A stretch of 64,000 nucleotides of DNA from CAZSXU01 sp964610505 (GTDB taxonomy: Bacteria; Arandabacterota; Arandabacteria; JAGLYR01). Shown here in pieces: positions 42,426 through 52,543 of the stretch (positions are counted from its first letter, which is position 1; each line of letters begins with the position of its first letter). Below the pieces are notes generated by a model. It was given only the letters and a program-made list of their open reading frames with translations, was not told the origin of the DNA and searched no databases. Both the position numbers and the translations under genes were made by a program. The stretch spans positions 57,304 through 121,303 of the forward strand of contig CAZSXU010000010.1 in NCBI GenBank assembly GCA_964610505.1, given 5' to 3'.

Positions 42426-43060
42426 AGTGTGGACTCCTTGCGAATCTTGGTCAGTCGATTCTCATTGCCGTCAAGGAGGCGGCGGATGTTTGAGCGGTGT
42501 TTCCCGAGGACGACGATGGCCACAGCCAGCGCCAGCCAGAATTCCGCGCCCGGAGTCGTGGAGCCGCGCCCCACCAGATATACGGCGATGGGCAGCGTGG
42601 CGGCGCCCGACATGGATCCCAGTGAAACGTATCGTGTGGCGGCGACCAGAATCAGCCAGACGGCCAGGGAGATCAACGTGGGAACCGGTGTGAGCGCAAC
42701 GAACGCTCCGGCCGCCGTGGCCACGCCCTTGCCGCCACTGAACCCCAGAAACACCGTCCAGATGTGCCCGATGATGGCACCCAGAGCCGCCACGCTCTTG
42801 TGCCAACTGTTCGATTCCCAACCCATCCCGGAGGCGATGGCCCCCATCACCAACACGGCCGCCCCGCCCTTTGCAATGTCCAGGATCAGCACCGGAACGG
42901 CATAGCCGGCGCCCAACACTCGATAGGTGTTGCTGGCGCCGAGGTTGCCACTCCCGTGGTTTCTCAGATCCATGCCCCGAAGCCGACCGGCCAGATAGCT
43001 GAAGGGTATCGATCCAAGCACATACCCGATCACGAGCGAGACGACCAAGCCACCTATCAT
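42422..43060 (-). CDS. plsY: Glycerol-3-phosphate acyltransferase PlsY
   Basis: 212 residues, about five TM segments. Conserved loops: GSIPFSYL, HGSGNLGASNTYRVLG, and HIWTVFLGFSGGKGVAT. These are the three active-site motifs of PlsY, which uses acyl phosphate to acylate G3P. It follows der by 21 bases and overlaps gpsA. Confidence 0.95.
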   Translation of the reverse strand: MIGGLVVSLVIGYVLGSIPFSYLAGRLRGMDLRNHGSGNLGASNTYRVLGAGYAVPVLILDIAKGGAAVLVMGAIASGMGWESNSWHKSVAALGAIIGHIWTVFLGFSGGKGVATAAGAFVALTPVPTLISLAVWLILVAATRYVSLGSMSGAATLPIAVYLVGRGSTTPGAEFWLALAVAIVVLGKHRSNIRRLLDGNENRLTKIRKESTL

Positions 43061-43081
43061 CGTGCGGTCTCCCGTGTACCC

Positions 43082-44395
43082 TCAGGTTCTGCGGCGGATG
43101 GACAACCGAATCGGCGTGCCCTCGAAACCATACTGTTTCCGGATCTGGTTCATCAAGTAACGGATGTAGTTGCGGTGCATGTTCTCGGGTTTCGAGACGA
43201 AAACGACGAACGCCGGCGGACAGATATCCACCTGTGTGCCATAGAACACCTTACTGGGGCGCGCTCCCCCGGGGGATGGAAACGCCTCAACCGCTTTGCG
43301 AAGGGTCTGGTTGAGGTGGGCTGTCGGGATCCGCTTTCTCCTGGATGCATCCACGCTGCGGGCGGCGGCCATGAGTTGCGACGTGCCCCAGCGCCGCTCC
43401 ACCGAAATGAAGTGGACGGGCGAGTAGCGATTGAAACTCACCTGACGCTCCAGCTCGGATCGCAGCATCTTGCGGTGCTCTCGGCCCGCCTCGATCAGAT
43501 CCAGCTTGTTGAAAACGAGGACGCTTCCCCTCCCCCCCTCATGCGCCAGTCCGGCAATCCTCACGTCCTGTTGCGTGATTCCCTCCGTTGCATCCATGAG
43601 CACGAAGGCGACGTCACACTGTTCGATACTCCTCACGCTCCGGAGGTGACTGTAGAACTCGACGCGGGATGCAATCTTTCCCCGCCGCCTCAGTCCGGCC
43701 GTATCCACCAGAACGTAGGGTTGACCGTCCACCTCGATCGGTGTATCCGTGGCGTCCCGCGTCGTTCCCGGAGTCGAGGCCACCACAACACGATAGGATC
43801 CGACCAGCTCGTTGACCAGGGATGATTTCCCCACGTTCGGCCGACCGATCACTGCAATTCGAATCCCCTCGGAAGCGTCCACCGGAGCAGATTCCGCCGA
43901 CAGCCGTTCGACCAGCGCGTCCAGGAGCTCGTCCACAGCGGTTCCGTGCGCCGCCGATACGAGAATGGGCGCGCCCAATCCCAGAGCGTCGAGCCCCGGG
44001 GCCAGGCCGGCCGCGTCACGAAGCCGATCGCTCTTGTTGGCGACCAGAATGCAGGGTCGACCGCGGCGCCGAATCAGGCGGGCGAGAGCGATCTCGACCT
44101 CGCTCGCTCCGGTCTCGGCATCTACGACCAACAGTAAAACATCCGCCTCGTCCACCGCAAGTCTCGTTTGCTCGAGAACCAGGGCGTCGATCCCCTCGGC
44201 TCTGGACGGAATCCATCCTCCCGTATCCACGAGGAGGAACGCGTGACCCTCCCACTCGGCCGCTCGAAGATTGCGATCCCGGGTGACGCCGGGTTCATCG
44301 CTGACGACGGCCACGCGCCGGCCCACGATGCGGTTAAAGAGCATGGATTTGCCCACGTTCTGCAGACCAACGATGGCTACGATGGGACGGCCCAT
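43082..44395 (-). CDS. der: Ribosome-assembly GTPase Der (EngA)
   Basis: 437 residues with the tandem GTPase layout unique to Der plus a KH-like C-terminal domain. G domain 1: GLQNVGKSM (P-loop), DTGGW, NKSD. G domain 2: GRPNVGKSS, DTAGLRRRG, NKLDL. The first P-loop deviates from the common GRPNVGKST at three places but keeps G....GKS. It helps mature the 50S subunit. It ends 21 bases before plsY and starts six bases after the DUF512 gene. Confidence 0.96.
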   Translation of the reverse strand: MGRPIVAIVGLQNVGKSMLFNRIVGRRVAVVSDEPGVTRDRNLRAAEWEGHAFLLVDTGGWIPSRAEGIDALVLEQTRLAVDEADVLLLVVDAETGASEVEIALARLIRRRGRPCILVANKSDRLRDAAGLAPGLDALGLGAPILVSAAHGTAVDELLDALVERLSAESAPVDASEGIRIAVIGRPNVGKSSLVNELVGSYRVVVASTPGTTRDATDTPIEVDGQPYVLVDTAGLRRRGKIASRVEFYSHLRSVRSIEQCDVAFVLMDATEGITQQDVRIAGLAHEGGRGSVLVFNKLDLIEAGREHRKMLRSELERQVSFNRYSPVHFISVERRWGTSQLMAAARSVDASRRKRIPTAHLNQTLRKAVEAFPSPGGARPSKVFYGTQVDICPPAFVVFVSKPENMHRNYIRYLMNQIRKQYGFEGTPIRLSIRRRT

Positions 44396-44401
44396 TCCGG
44401 C

Positions 44402-45694
44402 TTACCTCACTCCTGCTGCAAGATGTTCGAGAAACACCTCGACCGAATCGGCTGCAACCCGCACATCCAGCCCCGATTGCCCGGCCAGATCCTCGGGACG
44501 GCCTCCGTCGAGAAACCACCCATCCTCGTTGACACAGTTAGGCGGTAGCCACACGCGGGTTCCCGGCTCGAGTCCTTCCACCGCGCGGCCGATGTCAGAG
44601 CCGCACAGAAGACCGCTCACCGTCACGGACTCGCCGAGGAAACGGTTGGGTACGGGAATGACCCGGCACCGCCCGCCCGCTTCACGAATCGAGTCCGCCA
44701 GGGTATCGTCCAGCATCTCGCCCATGAGCGTGCCGGTGATCAGCGTGGCATCCACGCAGCGCAACCGTTCCGGCCGCACGCTCGAGAGGGCGGCTTTCAG
44801 ATCCTGCATGAAAGCGGGCGTCATGCCAACCCCATTTTCGATCTGAGCGCACCCTTCGTAATCCCGCAGAGGTGGAAACCGGATCTCCGCGAGAAGGTAG
44901 AATTCGTCCGCAAGAAACACGGCGCGTGTTCCGAGGTGATCGACGTGTTGCCGCTGCCAGCCTTCGACTGTTCGGATGAGATCGCGCGAGGACTCGCGTG
45001 TGTATCGCGAAAGAATCGGGAGGCCGTCCCGATGCCGGGTGAGCCCCACCGGGACTAGGGCAACGGACTCCACCCACGGATGGAGCGACAGCAAGTCCTC
45101 GAGGGTTCGCTTCAGAGAATCTCCGTCATTCACACCGGGGCACAGGACCACCTGGGCGTGAACCGTGATTCGCAGGTCCGCCAGTTTTCGCAGGGGACCC
45201 ATGACGTCGCCTGAGCGCCGATTTCCGAGGATTCGGGCCCGAAGCCCGGGCTCCGTGGCATGGACCGATACGTAGAGAGGACTCAGTCGCTGAGCGCCAA
45301 TCCGTTCGTAATCCTCAGGAGTCAAGTTCGTCAGCGTCACATAGCTGCCATGAAGAAAGGAGAGGCGATAGTCCTCGTCCTTGACGTACAGGGAAGGCCG
45401 CAGCCCTTTCGGCAACTGATCCACAAAACAGAACATGCAGTGATTCGGGCATCGCCGGACCTCCTCCGGCACGAGTTCCAGTCCGAGATCCGTTGAAAGA
45501 CCCATCACAATGTGCGCGGTCCGGGGCTTTGTTCCCGGCGATTCAATCTCGATCGCCATTTCCTCATCGGAGGTCAGATAGAGGAAATCGACCATGTCCC
45601 GCACAGGGTGGCCGTTGATTCGAACCAGATGGTCTCCGGCCTTGAGTCCCGCGCCTTGCGCGACGGACCCTGGCCTGACCGACTCGATTTCCAT
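44402..45694 (-). CDS. DUF512 radical SAM protein with N-terminal PDZ domain
   Basis: About 430 residues. A PDZ-like domain (SVRPGSVAQGAGLKAGDHLV, near the N-terminus) is followed by a radical SAM-type cysteine cluster CPNHCMFC, the family segment YRLSFLHGSYVTLTNL, and the DUF512 domain. Members resemble putative Fe-S oxidoreductases often next to der, as here; their reaction is unknown. ATG 45694 begins at the PDZ domain and is favoured over longer starts that run into the tRNA gene, though its ribosome site is weak. Confidence 0.85.
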   Translation of the reverse strand: MEIESVRPGSVAQGAGLKAGDHLVRINGHPVRDMVDFLYLTSDEEMAIEIESPGTKPRTAHIVMGLSTDLGLELVPEEVRRCPNHCMFCFVDQLPKGLRPSLYVKDEDYRLSFLHGSYVTLTNLTPEDYERIGAQRLSPLYVSVHATEPGLRARILGNRRSGDVMGPLRKLADLRITVHAQVVLCPGVNDGDSLKRTLEDLLSLHPWVESVALVPVGLTRHRDGLPILSRYTRESSRDLIRTVEGWQRQHVDHLGTRAVFLADEFYLLAEIRFPPLRDYEGCAQIENGVGMTPAFMQDLKAALSSVRPERLRCVDATLITGTLMGEMLDDTLADSIREAGGRCRVIPVPNRFLGESVTVSGLLCGSDIGRAVEGLEPGTRVWLPPNCVNEDGWFLDGGRPEDLAGQSGLDVRVAADSVEVFLEHLAAGVR

Positions 45695-45732
45695 TCTGGG
45701 AAGCCTGCACGGTACGAGAAAGGAGGATGAGT

Positions 45733-45807
45733 TGGAGCGGGCAACGGGATTTGAACCCGCGACCCTCAGCTTGGGAAGCTGATACTCTACCACTGAGTTA
45801 TGCCCGC
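45733..45807 (-). tRNA. tRNA-Gly (anticodon CCC)
   Basis: Minus-strand cloverleaf: acceptor GCGGGCA/TGCCCGC, D arm ACTC..GAGT, anticodon arm TCAGC-TTCCCAA-GCTGA, T arm GCGGG-TTCAAAT-CCCGT, encoded CCA. Anticodon CCC reads GGG. Length 75. Confidence 0.96.
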
Positions 45808-45851
45808 TCCGATTCCGATTCACCGCCTCAACGGGGCGTCATGCCGCTTTG

Positions 45852-45880
45852 AAGCTAGACCATTCGCTGCAGCCCGTCAA
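45852..45880 (-). promoter_or_regulatory. Promoter of tRNA-Gly
   Basis: On the minus strand TTGACG and TAGCTT are separated by 17 bases; the start would be near 45845, about 38 bases before the tRNA. Confidence 0.45.
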
Positions 45881-45887
45881 GGGAAAA

Positions 45888-46829
45888 TCACTTCATGCAA
45901 TCGGGTGTTCGGGAGAGAATCTCTTCGGCGACCTCACTGGGGCCGCTGTCGCGGCCCAACACCACCCAGGTAATGCGCGGATCTCTCGAAAACCATGTGA
46001 TCTGGCGCTTGGCGTATCTTCGCGTACTCCGCTTCGTCCGCTCCACCGCGTCGGCCATCGAGATCTCTCCACGAATCGCCGAAGCGATCTCGCGATACCC
46101 AACCGCCTTCCAGCTTCGATCCCCGGCAGAGCCGGCCTCTTCGAGCCGTCGCACTTCTTCCGCGAACCCCTCTTCCATCATCCGGTCGACCCGCCGATCG
46201 ATCCGGTCATAGAGGTCTTGTCGGTCTCGTGTCAACCCGATGAGCGTAGCTTCCAGTGCGGGTTCCTCCTCCAGAACCGTCTCGCGCAGACGTGTGATGG
46301 GATCGCCCGTCAGCTCGAATACCTCCAGGGCACGCACCAGCCGAACCGCATCGTTTGGATGAATGGCGCCGGCCGCCTCCGGGTCCACTTCGGACAGCCG
46401 CGCATGAAGCTCGCGTGAACCCAGCTTCCGCACAATCTCCTGTAGCTTGGCCCGAACCGGGGGCGAAGCGGGGGGACCCGGAAAGAGGCCGTCCAGAAGG
46501 GCCCGAATGTACAGACCCGATCCGCCCACCACGACCGAGCGCCGGGCACGCGCGTGGATGGCCCGTATGGCTTCTCGAGCGAGAAGAGCAAACCGGGCAG
46601 CGCTGAACGCATCGGCCGCGTCGACCACGTCGATCAGGTGGTGCGGTACGTGGCGAAGGAGTCCCGCGTCCGGTTTCGCCGTACCGATGTCCATCCCGCG
46701 GTAGATCTGTCTCGAGTCGGCAGAGATGATCTCGCCCTGCAGCCGTTCTGCAACCCGCACCGAGGCTTCGGTCTTGCCGACGGCCGTCGGGCCGACGATG
46801 ACGAGGATGGGTATGCGTGCGTGCGTCAC
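45888..46829 (-). CDS. miaA: tRNA dimethylallyltransferase MiaA
   Basis: About 313 residues. P-loop IVGPTAVGKTEASV (near the N-terminus), SADSRQIYRGMDIGTAKP, and VGGSGLYIRALLDGLF are the classical MiaA motifs; the C-terminal KRSTRRYAKRQITWFSRD binds tRNA. It adds a dimethylallyl group to A37, which MiaB (54.0 kb) then methylthiolates. A GTG at 46829 after GGGAAAG fits best; the longer frame lacks conserved features. Confidence 0.95.
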   Translation of the reverse strand: MTHARIPILVIVGPTAVGKTEASVRVAERLQGEIISADSRQIYRGMDIGTAKPDAGLLRHVPHHLIDVVDAADAFSAARFALLAREAIRAIHARARRSVVVGGSGLYIRALLDGLFPGPPASPPVRAKLQEIVRKLGSRELHARLSEVDPEAAGAIHPNDAVRLVRALEVFELTGDPITRLRETVLEEEPALEATLIGLTRDRQDLYDRIDRRVDRMMEEGFAEEVRRLEEAGSAGDRSWKAVGYREIASAIRGEISMADAVERTKRSTRRYAKRQITWFSRDPRITWVVLGRDSGPSEVAEEILSRTPDCMK

Positions 46830-46998
46830 GGTCTTTCCCGGTAGGTTCCATGTGGGCTGCCGAAGCCCGGGAATGCGGAGATCCGTCTTCCCGCTCCACA
46901 CGGCAGACGGAGGGGGCCGAAGCGAAGATCCATGTCACGCTCGAATTCCCGGTTTGAACTCGCGGCTCTCCCCTTCTCTCCATTGTGCCCGACACGCG

Positions 46999-48717
46999 TC
47001 AGGGGCGCCGGAATCGCTTCTCAATCTCCGCTCGATCGACTCTCACGACCGTAGGTCGGCCGTGGGGACACCGATGCCAATCACGACACGCAAAAAGGCG
47101 CGCCAACAGTACCTTCTGCTGTTCGGAATCCAGCACATCCCCGGCCCTCACGGACGCGTGGCATGCGAAAGACGCGGCAAGCCGGAACACAGGGTCCTGC
47201 GAGGACGGTTCTCCCTTTCCCACTTCATCGAGAATATCCCTCAGGATCTGTCCCCCGTCCCAGCGGTGAAGGCCGGCCGGGATCGCTTCGACCAAGATAC
47301 TGCGGCCTCCGAAATCGGAAATCTCGAAGCCGAGGTTTGAGATCTCTTCCCGATATTGGGCCAACGCATTCGCTTCATCGGGAGTCAAGTCGAGCGTCAG
47401 GGGCAGGAGCAGCGACTGTCTCGCGGCGCTCGAACCTCGCAGCGAGTTCTCCGCCTCCTCGTAGAGCACCCGCTCATGAGCGGCGTGCTGGTCGATGAGG
47501 ACGAGATCTTCCCCGTCGACGGCGACCAGATACGTTCGTCCCAGGGTCGTCAACAACGTCGGTCCGGGGGGTTCCTTGCGCACCCCCGGATATACGGAGC
47601 CGGCTCCGGTCCCGGCAAGCCCGACTTCCATTTGCCTTGCGGCAGCGGCCGGCTCGTAAGAGAAAGATGCTTCCCGCGCATGTGAGGCCGCCGTCGGAGC
47701 CACCGCCGGTGCGGTCTGAAACCGGCCCCGACGGGAGGCCCGAAGATGTTCCTCGACCACTTGAAAGAGATCATTGCAGACCTTCCCCGGCTCGCGGAAC
47801 TTGACCTCGCGCTTGGTCGGATGAACGTTGACATCCACCTCTTCACGAGCGACGTCCAGATAGAGGACCGCGGCCGGGTATCGTCCCTTGGGAGCGAACG
47901 GGGCATACGCTCGGAGAAGCGCCTGCAGGAGGGGCCGACTGCTCACCCAGCGCCGGTTCACGTAGAAGAAGATGTGACGGGCGGCCGAGCGGGTGGCATC
48001 GGGCTCGGATATCAAACCCTCGACGCGAACGGTCCGGTCCTGTGGGCCGAGATGGATCCAGCGCGCTCCGGCGCCCAACACATCCTCCACGCGCTCCGTT
48101 CTTCCGGTTGCTCTCGTGTGGCTCGCCGTCCGCTTCCCGTCAACGGTGAAAGAGAACGCGATCTCCGGGTATCCCATCGCATAGGCCGTGAACACCTGCG
48201 CAATCCATCGAAGTTCAGTCGCTTTGGATTTCAGGAACTTCGACCGCGCCGGCGTCAGCGCAAAGAGATTGCGGACCGTGACCGTGGTTCCCGGCGCCCG
48301 CGCCGCGTCTCGGGGTTGCTCCTGCTTTCCGAAGCGAACGCGAACCTGGCTGGCGTGGTCCTCCTCGCGCGATCGCGTGACGATCGCCAGATCCGAGACG
48401 GATGCGATCGCGGGAAGCGCCTCGCCCCGAAAACCGAGGGTATCCATCGTCTTTAATCCCTGCGCATTCCGCAGTTTGCTCGTCGCGTGCCGAGCCACGC
48501 AGCGTACCGCGTCCTCCGGCACCATCCCCATTCCGTCGTCCGACACGGTGATTCGCGTTCGCCCGCCGCCCTCCACCTCCACATCGATCGTTCCGGCGCC
48601 TGCATCGATGGCGTTCTCGACGAGCTCCTTCAGGATAGAGGCCGGGCGCTCGACCACCTCGCCCGCGGCGATCAGATTCTTCACCGCGTCGGATAGAACG
48701 TGGATCTTACGTTTCAT
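46999..48717 (-). CDS. mutL: DNA mismatch repair protein MutL
   Basis: 572 residues. GHKL ATPase: ELVENAIDAGA, DDGMGM, and TLGFRGEALPAIASV. The C-terminal endonuclease metal site DQHAAHERVLYE is intact, with ACHASV and CPHGRPT, so this MutL should nick DNA itself and needs no MutH. The ATG overlaps mutS by 11 bases. It lies between miaA and mutS, an order seen in many bacteria. Confidence 0.96.
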   Translation of the reverse strand: MKRKIHVLSDAVKNLIAAGEVVERPASILKELVENAIDAGAGTIDVEVEGGGRTRITVSDDGMGMVPEDAVRCVARHATSKLRNAQGLKTMDTLGFRGEALPAIASVSDLAIVTRSREEDHASQVRVRFGKQEQPRDAARAPGTTVTVRNLFALTPARSKFLKSKATELRWIAQVFTAYAMGYPEIAFSFTVDGKRTASHTRATGRTERVEDVLGAGARWIHLGPQDRTVRVEGLISEPDATRSAARHIFFYVNRRWVSSRPLLQALLRAYAPFAPKGRYPAAVLYLDVAREEVDVNVHPTKREVKFREPGKVCNDLFQVVEEHLRASRRGRFQTAPAVAPTAASHAREASFSYEPAAAARQMEVGLAGTGAGSVYPGVRKEPPGPTLLTTLGRTYLVAVDGEDLVLIDQHAAHERVLYEEAENSLRGSSAARQSLLLPLTLDLTPDEANALAQYREEISNLGFEISDFGGRSILVEAIPAGLHRWDGGQILRDILDEVGKGEPSSQDPVFRLAASFACHASVRAGDVLDSEQQKVLLARLFACRDWHRCPHGRPTVVRVDRAEIEKRFRRP

Positions 48718-51325
48718 TCTGATCCACCTGCTCCTTCAACTCCTGCAGCCTGACAAGTGCCTCCAGGGGCGTCAGCTTCTCGACGTCGAGGCCCCGGAGT
48801 CGCTTCATCATTGCCTCCACGTGGGGCGGCACTTTCGAGCCGAACAGATCGATCTGGGCGTCTTCCCGGTGGGACCCCCCCGCCAGATGACTGAGACCCG
48901 ACCGGTCCGACTCCAGATCCGCAAGGACCTCACGTGCCCGATCGAGGACCTCGGCCGGCAACCCGGCTACACGCGCCGCGTGGATTCCGTAACTCCGGTC
49001 CGCCCCGCCCTCGACGACCTGCCGGAGAAACACGATGTCGTCATTCCACTCCCGGACGGCCACATTCAGGTTGACGGCTCGCTTCAGCTGCCCGGCCAGT
49101 TCCGTCAGTTCATGGTAATGCGTCGCGAACAGCGTCTGTGGACCGTCCGTCTCGCTACGGTGCAGGTACTCGGCGACCGCCCACGCGATGCTGATCCCGT
49201 CGTAGGTGCTGGTTCCCCGGCCTACCTCGTCCAGCAGGATGAGGCTTCGAGCCGTCGCGTGATGAAGAATGTGGGCGACTTCGGTCATTTCCACAAGGAA
49301 GGTGCTTCGTCCACGCGCAAGGGATTCCGAAGCCCCGATACGCGTGAAGATCCGGTCGACAATACCCACTCGAGCGCTCTCGGCGGGCACGAAGCCGCCC
49401 ATCTGCGCGAGAATCACGATGAGCGCGACCTGTCTGAGATACGTCGATTTGCCCGCCATGTTCGGACCGGTGATGATGAGAATCTGGCGCTCCCCAGTGT
49501 CCATGTCCACATCGTTGGGTACGAAGGCCTGGTGGGGAAGAAAGTGCTCGACCATCGGGTGCCGCCCCGAGCGAATCTCGATGCCGGGTTCCCGTACGAT
49601 TTCCGGGCGGGTGTACCGGTTCTCGAGGGCGGCCGTCGCGAGGGACTGGTACACGTCCAGCTGCGCCACCGCCCGGGCGGTCTCCTGAATATCCCGGCGG
49701 TATCCGGCCACCTTGCGGCGGAGTTCCTGGAAGAGCTCGAATTCCAAGTCGGCCATTCGCCCTTCCGCTCCCAGGATTTGCGACTCCTTCTCCTTGAGTT
49801 CCGGCGTCATGAAGCGTTCGCCGCCCACCAGCGTTTGTCTGCGCGTGTAATCCGCCGGCACCGATTTCAAGTGCTGCTTCGTGACTTCCAGGTAGTAGCC
49901 GAAAACTCTATTGTACCCTACCTTCAGGGACGGGATTCCCGTTCGCTCTCGCTCGCGCTGCTGAAGCTCAGCGATCCAGCGCTTGCCCTCACCCACGGTC
50001 TTTCGAAGGGCGTCGAGGTCGGCGTGAAAGCCGTCACGGATCAGTCCACCCTCTTTGAGGGTCGCCGGCGGATCGGCTTGCAGTGCACTCTTCAGCTCCG
50101 CCACCAGTTTCGGAACTCCCGTAATGCGCTCGAGCACGGAACTCAGGGGTGGCTCGGCCGAAGGCTCCACGTCCTTGCGGAGGGCGGCCGCGCTCATGAG
50201 AGAATTCTTGAGTCCCACGAGATCCCGAGCATTGATCCGCTCGCACGCGAGCCGGCCCACCAATCGCTCGACGTCGGATATCTCGCGAAGCGCCTTGCGG
50301 ATCTGAACCCGCAGCTGATGGCGGTGGAAAAGCGACTCGACGATGTCCTGGCGGACGAGAATGTCCTCGGGTTGGACGAGCGGTTTCTGAATCCATTGCC
50401 GCAGGAGGCGGCTCCCCATCGCCGTGGCCGTGTGATTCAGGACCTGAAAGAGGGTCGTCGGCTCCCCGGTTCCGTGCCGCGAGGGGGTGAGCTCGAGCAG
50501 GCGCTGCGCATTGTCGTCCATCACGAGGAAACGGTTTTCCGCCAGGGTCATGATCCGATCGATATGCTCGGGGACCGTCCCCTGCGTCTGCTCGACGAAT
50601 GCCACGATGCATCCCGCCGCCGAGACCCCCGCGTTCATATGTTCACATCCGAAGGCATCCAGAGACTGGGTCTTGAACTGCGCAATCAGCGCGTCGTAAG
50701 CCGACTGGCGCACGAATCGGAACGCCTCCACCTGGGTGAGCGTAGTGTCGGGGAGCACGGTCGTGAGCTCCTTCACCGCTGCATCGTCCTTCCAGGTTTC
50801 CGACATCAGCAGCTCCCGAGGCTCGATCGTGCGAAGTTCGCTGAGGACCTCCTCCCACTCCCCCTCCCGAACGAAGAACTCCCCCGTGGAGAGGTCCAGG
50901 TGGGCGAGCCCATACAGATCATCGCGTCGAGCGAGAGCCGCGAGAAAATGATTGACGCCCATTTCCAGAAGGTCCGCACTCAATGCCGTACCGGGGGTGA
51001 TGACTCGGACCACTTCGCGTTTCACGATCCCACGGGCCACCTTGGGATCTTCGACCTGCTCGCAGACCGCCACCGAGTATCCGGCCCGCAGGAGGCGCGT
51101 GATGTAGGCTTCCGCCGCGTGCCACGGTACGCCGGCCAGGGGAACCGGCTCGTCCTTGCCCTTGTCCCGTGTGGTAAGCGCAATGCCGAGGACTCGAGAC
51201 GCCAGCTTAGCGTCCTCGCCGAACATCTCGTAGAAATCACCCATACGGAAGAAGAGAATGTGGTTCTGATGGCGCCGTTTGATGCGGTGATACTGTTCCA
51301 TCAGGGGTGTCGCTGAAACGGCCAT
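48707..51325 (-). CDS. mutS: DNA mismatch repair protein MutS
   Basis: About 872 residues. The mismatch-binding motif FFRMGDFYEMF (near residue 25) carries the Phe-x-Glu wedge. The ATPase has Walker A TGPNMAGKSTYLRQ, STFLVEMTE and LLDEVGRGTSTYDG. The clamp, lever and connector domains lie between. ATG 51325 sits just before the conserved N-terminus (TPLMEQYHRIKRRH); the frame extends 5' into the upstream gene without homology. It is translated coupled to mutL. Confidence 0.96.
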   Translation of the reverse strand: MAVSATPLMEQYHRIKRRHQNHILFFRMGDFYEMFGEDAKLASRVLGIALTTRDKGKDEPVPLAGVPWHAAEAYITRLLRAGYSVAVCEQVEDPKVARGIVKREVVRVITPGTALSADLLEMGVNHFLAALARRDDLYGLAHLDLSTGEFFVREGEWEEVLSELRTIEPRELLMSETWKDDAAVKELTTVLPDTTLTQVEAFRFVRQSAYDALIAQFKTQSLDAFGCEHMNAGVSAAGCIVAFVEQTQGTVPEHIDRIMTLAENRFLVMDDNAQRLLELTPSRHGTGEPTTLFQVLNHTATAMGSRLLRQWIQKPLVQPEDILVRQDIVESLFHRHQLRVQIRKALREISDVERLVGRLACERINARDLVGLKNSLMSAAALRKDVEPSAEPPLSSVLERITGVPKLVAELKSALQADPPATLKEGGLIRDGFHADLDALRKTVGEGKRWIAELQQRERERTGIPSLKVGYNRVFGYYLEVTKQHLKSVPADYTRRQTLVGGERFMTPELKEKESQILGAEGRMADLEFELFQELRRKVAGYRRDIQETARAVAQLDVYQSLATAALENRYTRPEIVREPGIEIRSGRHPMVEHFLPHQAFVPNDVDMDTGERQILIITGPNMAGKSTYLRQVALIVILAQMGGFVPAESARVGIVDRIFTRIGASESLARGRSTFLVEMTEVAHILHHATARSLILLDEVGRGTSTYDGISIAWAVAEYLHRSETDGPQTLFATHYHELTELAGQLKRAVNLNVAVREWNDDIVFLRQVVEGGADRSYGIHAARVAGLPAEVLDRAREVLADLESDRSGLSHLAGGSHREDAQIDLFGSKVPPHVEAMMKRLRGLDVEKLTPLEALVRLQELKEQVDQNET

Positions 51326-51359
51326 GACGCGATTCCCGACTGTGGGATAAGCTGACCAT

Positions 51360-52454
51360 CTACCGAACCGGAATCGATCCCGGACGGTAGAGCAGAACGG
51401 CGGTCTCCAGATGATCCCGGTCGCGAAGGATCCTTGCGGTGGTCCGAGCATCGGATTCCGAGGAGAATATCCCGACCCAGACGCGATAGAGCGGCGAGGT
51501 GCCCGACGGTTCTGTTCGGATCCGCACATCCCGGTAGCCGTGGGCCTCGAGAACCCGAACGAGCCGGGTCGCGTTTTCTTCAACGCCGAACGCGCCTACC
51601 TGGACCGTCCAGGATTCGCCCACCTCGCCGGCGGTATCGGGATCCGGTGCGGCCGGTGGCTTCGATCCGCGGTCGGCTTCCGATTCAGGACGGGCGGGAG
51701 ACGCTGCGGCACTATCGCCGGTTGCGGGGCCCACGACAGCCGACAGCCCCTTCGCCATCGCCTGTGCCTGCACACCCTCGTACGTCTCCGGGTACGCCTT
51801 CGAGAGCCGTACGTACAGACCCAGAGCCTTCGCATCCTCGTGCATCTCTTCGTACACACCCGCAAGGTGGAACAGGGTCGCGCTCTCTGAGTCCGCCGAC
51901 GGGAAGGTCGTCAGCATCTCCTCGTAGGTCTGTGCGGCCAGCGGAAACTCGCCTCTCAAGCGAAAGCAGTCGCCGAGTCCATTCCGCGCCCAGGCACTTT
52001 TCTCCGAGGGCGGGTAGCGGTCGATTAACCATTGGAATCGCTCGGCCGCGCGGTCGAGATCTCCCACGGCAAGCAGAGCCACTCCGTTCCAATAACCCGC
52101 GTCCTCCGCCCGATCCGAGTCCGGATACTCGTCCACGACCCGCCGGAATTCCCGTTCCGCCCTCTGGTGATAGCCCAGCGAATAGTGCTCCATCGCCAGG
52201 GCGAAGAGCGCGTCGTCGGCAAAGGGACTTTCCGGAAAATCCGAAAGGATGGATAGATAGAGTTTCTCGGCGACTTCCCCGTCTTCCTGAACACGCGCCC
52301 ATTCAAGAATGCCTTCCGGATCCTGAGGCACACCGAGCGCAGGGTCGGCGGCCGCGCGCGCCTCCCCGTCGGGAGGGGGTTGTGCGGGCAGGTCTCCGGC
52401 ACAGACGACAAACGGAGAACCGATGAACACCAGCGCCAAAACCGTCCTCTTCAC
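51360..52454 (-). CDS. Periplasmic TPR protein with C-terminal SPOR domain
   Basis: About 364 residues. A signal peptide (LALVFIGSPFVVCAG) is followed by several TPR-like repeats (for example DDALFALAMEHYSLGYHQRA). After a Pro/Ala-rich linker comes a SPOR domain near the end (SWTVQVGAFGVEENATRLVR, then YRVWVGIFSSESDA). SPOR domains bind denuded septal peptidoglycan, so a cell-division or envelope role is likely. The start is uncertain; GTG 52454 is chosen because it places the charged residues directly before the hydrophobic core. It precedes mutS by 34 bases. Confidence 0.75.
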   Translation of the reverse strand: MKRTVLALVFIGSPFVVCAGDLPAQPPPDGEARAAADPALGVPQDPEGILEWARVQEDGEVAEKLYLSILSDFPESPFADDALFALAMEHYSLGYHQRAEREFRRVVDEYPDSDRAEDAGYWNGVALLAVGDLDRAAERFQWLIDRYPPSEKSAWARNGLGDCFRLRGEFPLAAQTYEEMLTTFPSADSESATLFHLAGVYEEMHEDAKALGLYVRLSKAYPETYEGVQAQAMAKGLSAVVGPATGDSAAASPARPESEADRGSKPPAAPDPDTAGEVGESWTVQVGAFGVEENATRLVRVLEAHGYRDVRIRTEPSGTSPLYRVWVGIFSSESDARTTARILRDRDHLETAVLLYRPGSIPVR

Positions 52455-52543
52455 CCTTCTATGCGCCACGGCTCTCCGCGTCCCAACGTTGAGGAGCACT
52501 CTCACCCCGGGAAACGATTCCACCCAAGATTACCCCGTCCGTT

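Noticed and set aside
48188..51316. Very long (about 1040 codons) plus-strand open frame opposite mutL and mutS
   Set aside because: It is the antisense of two clear repair genes in GC-rich DNA and has no recognisable motif.
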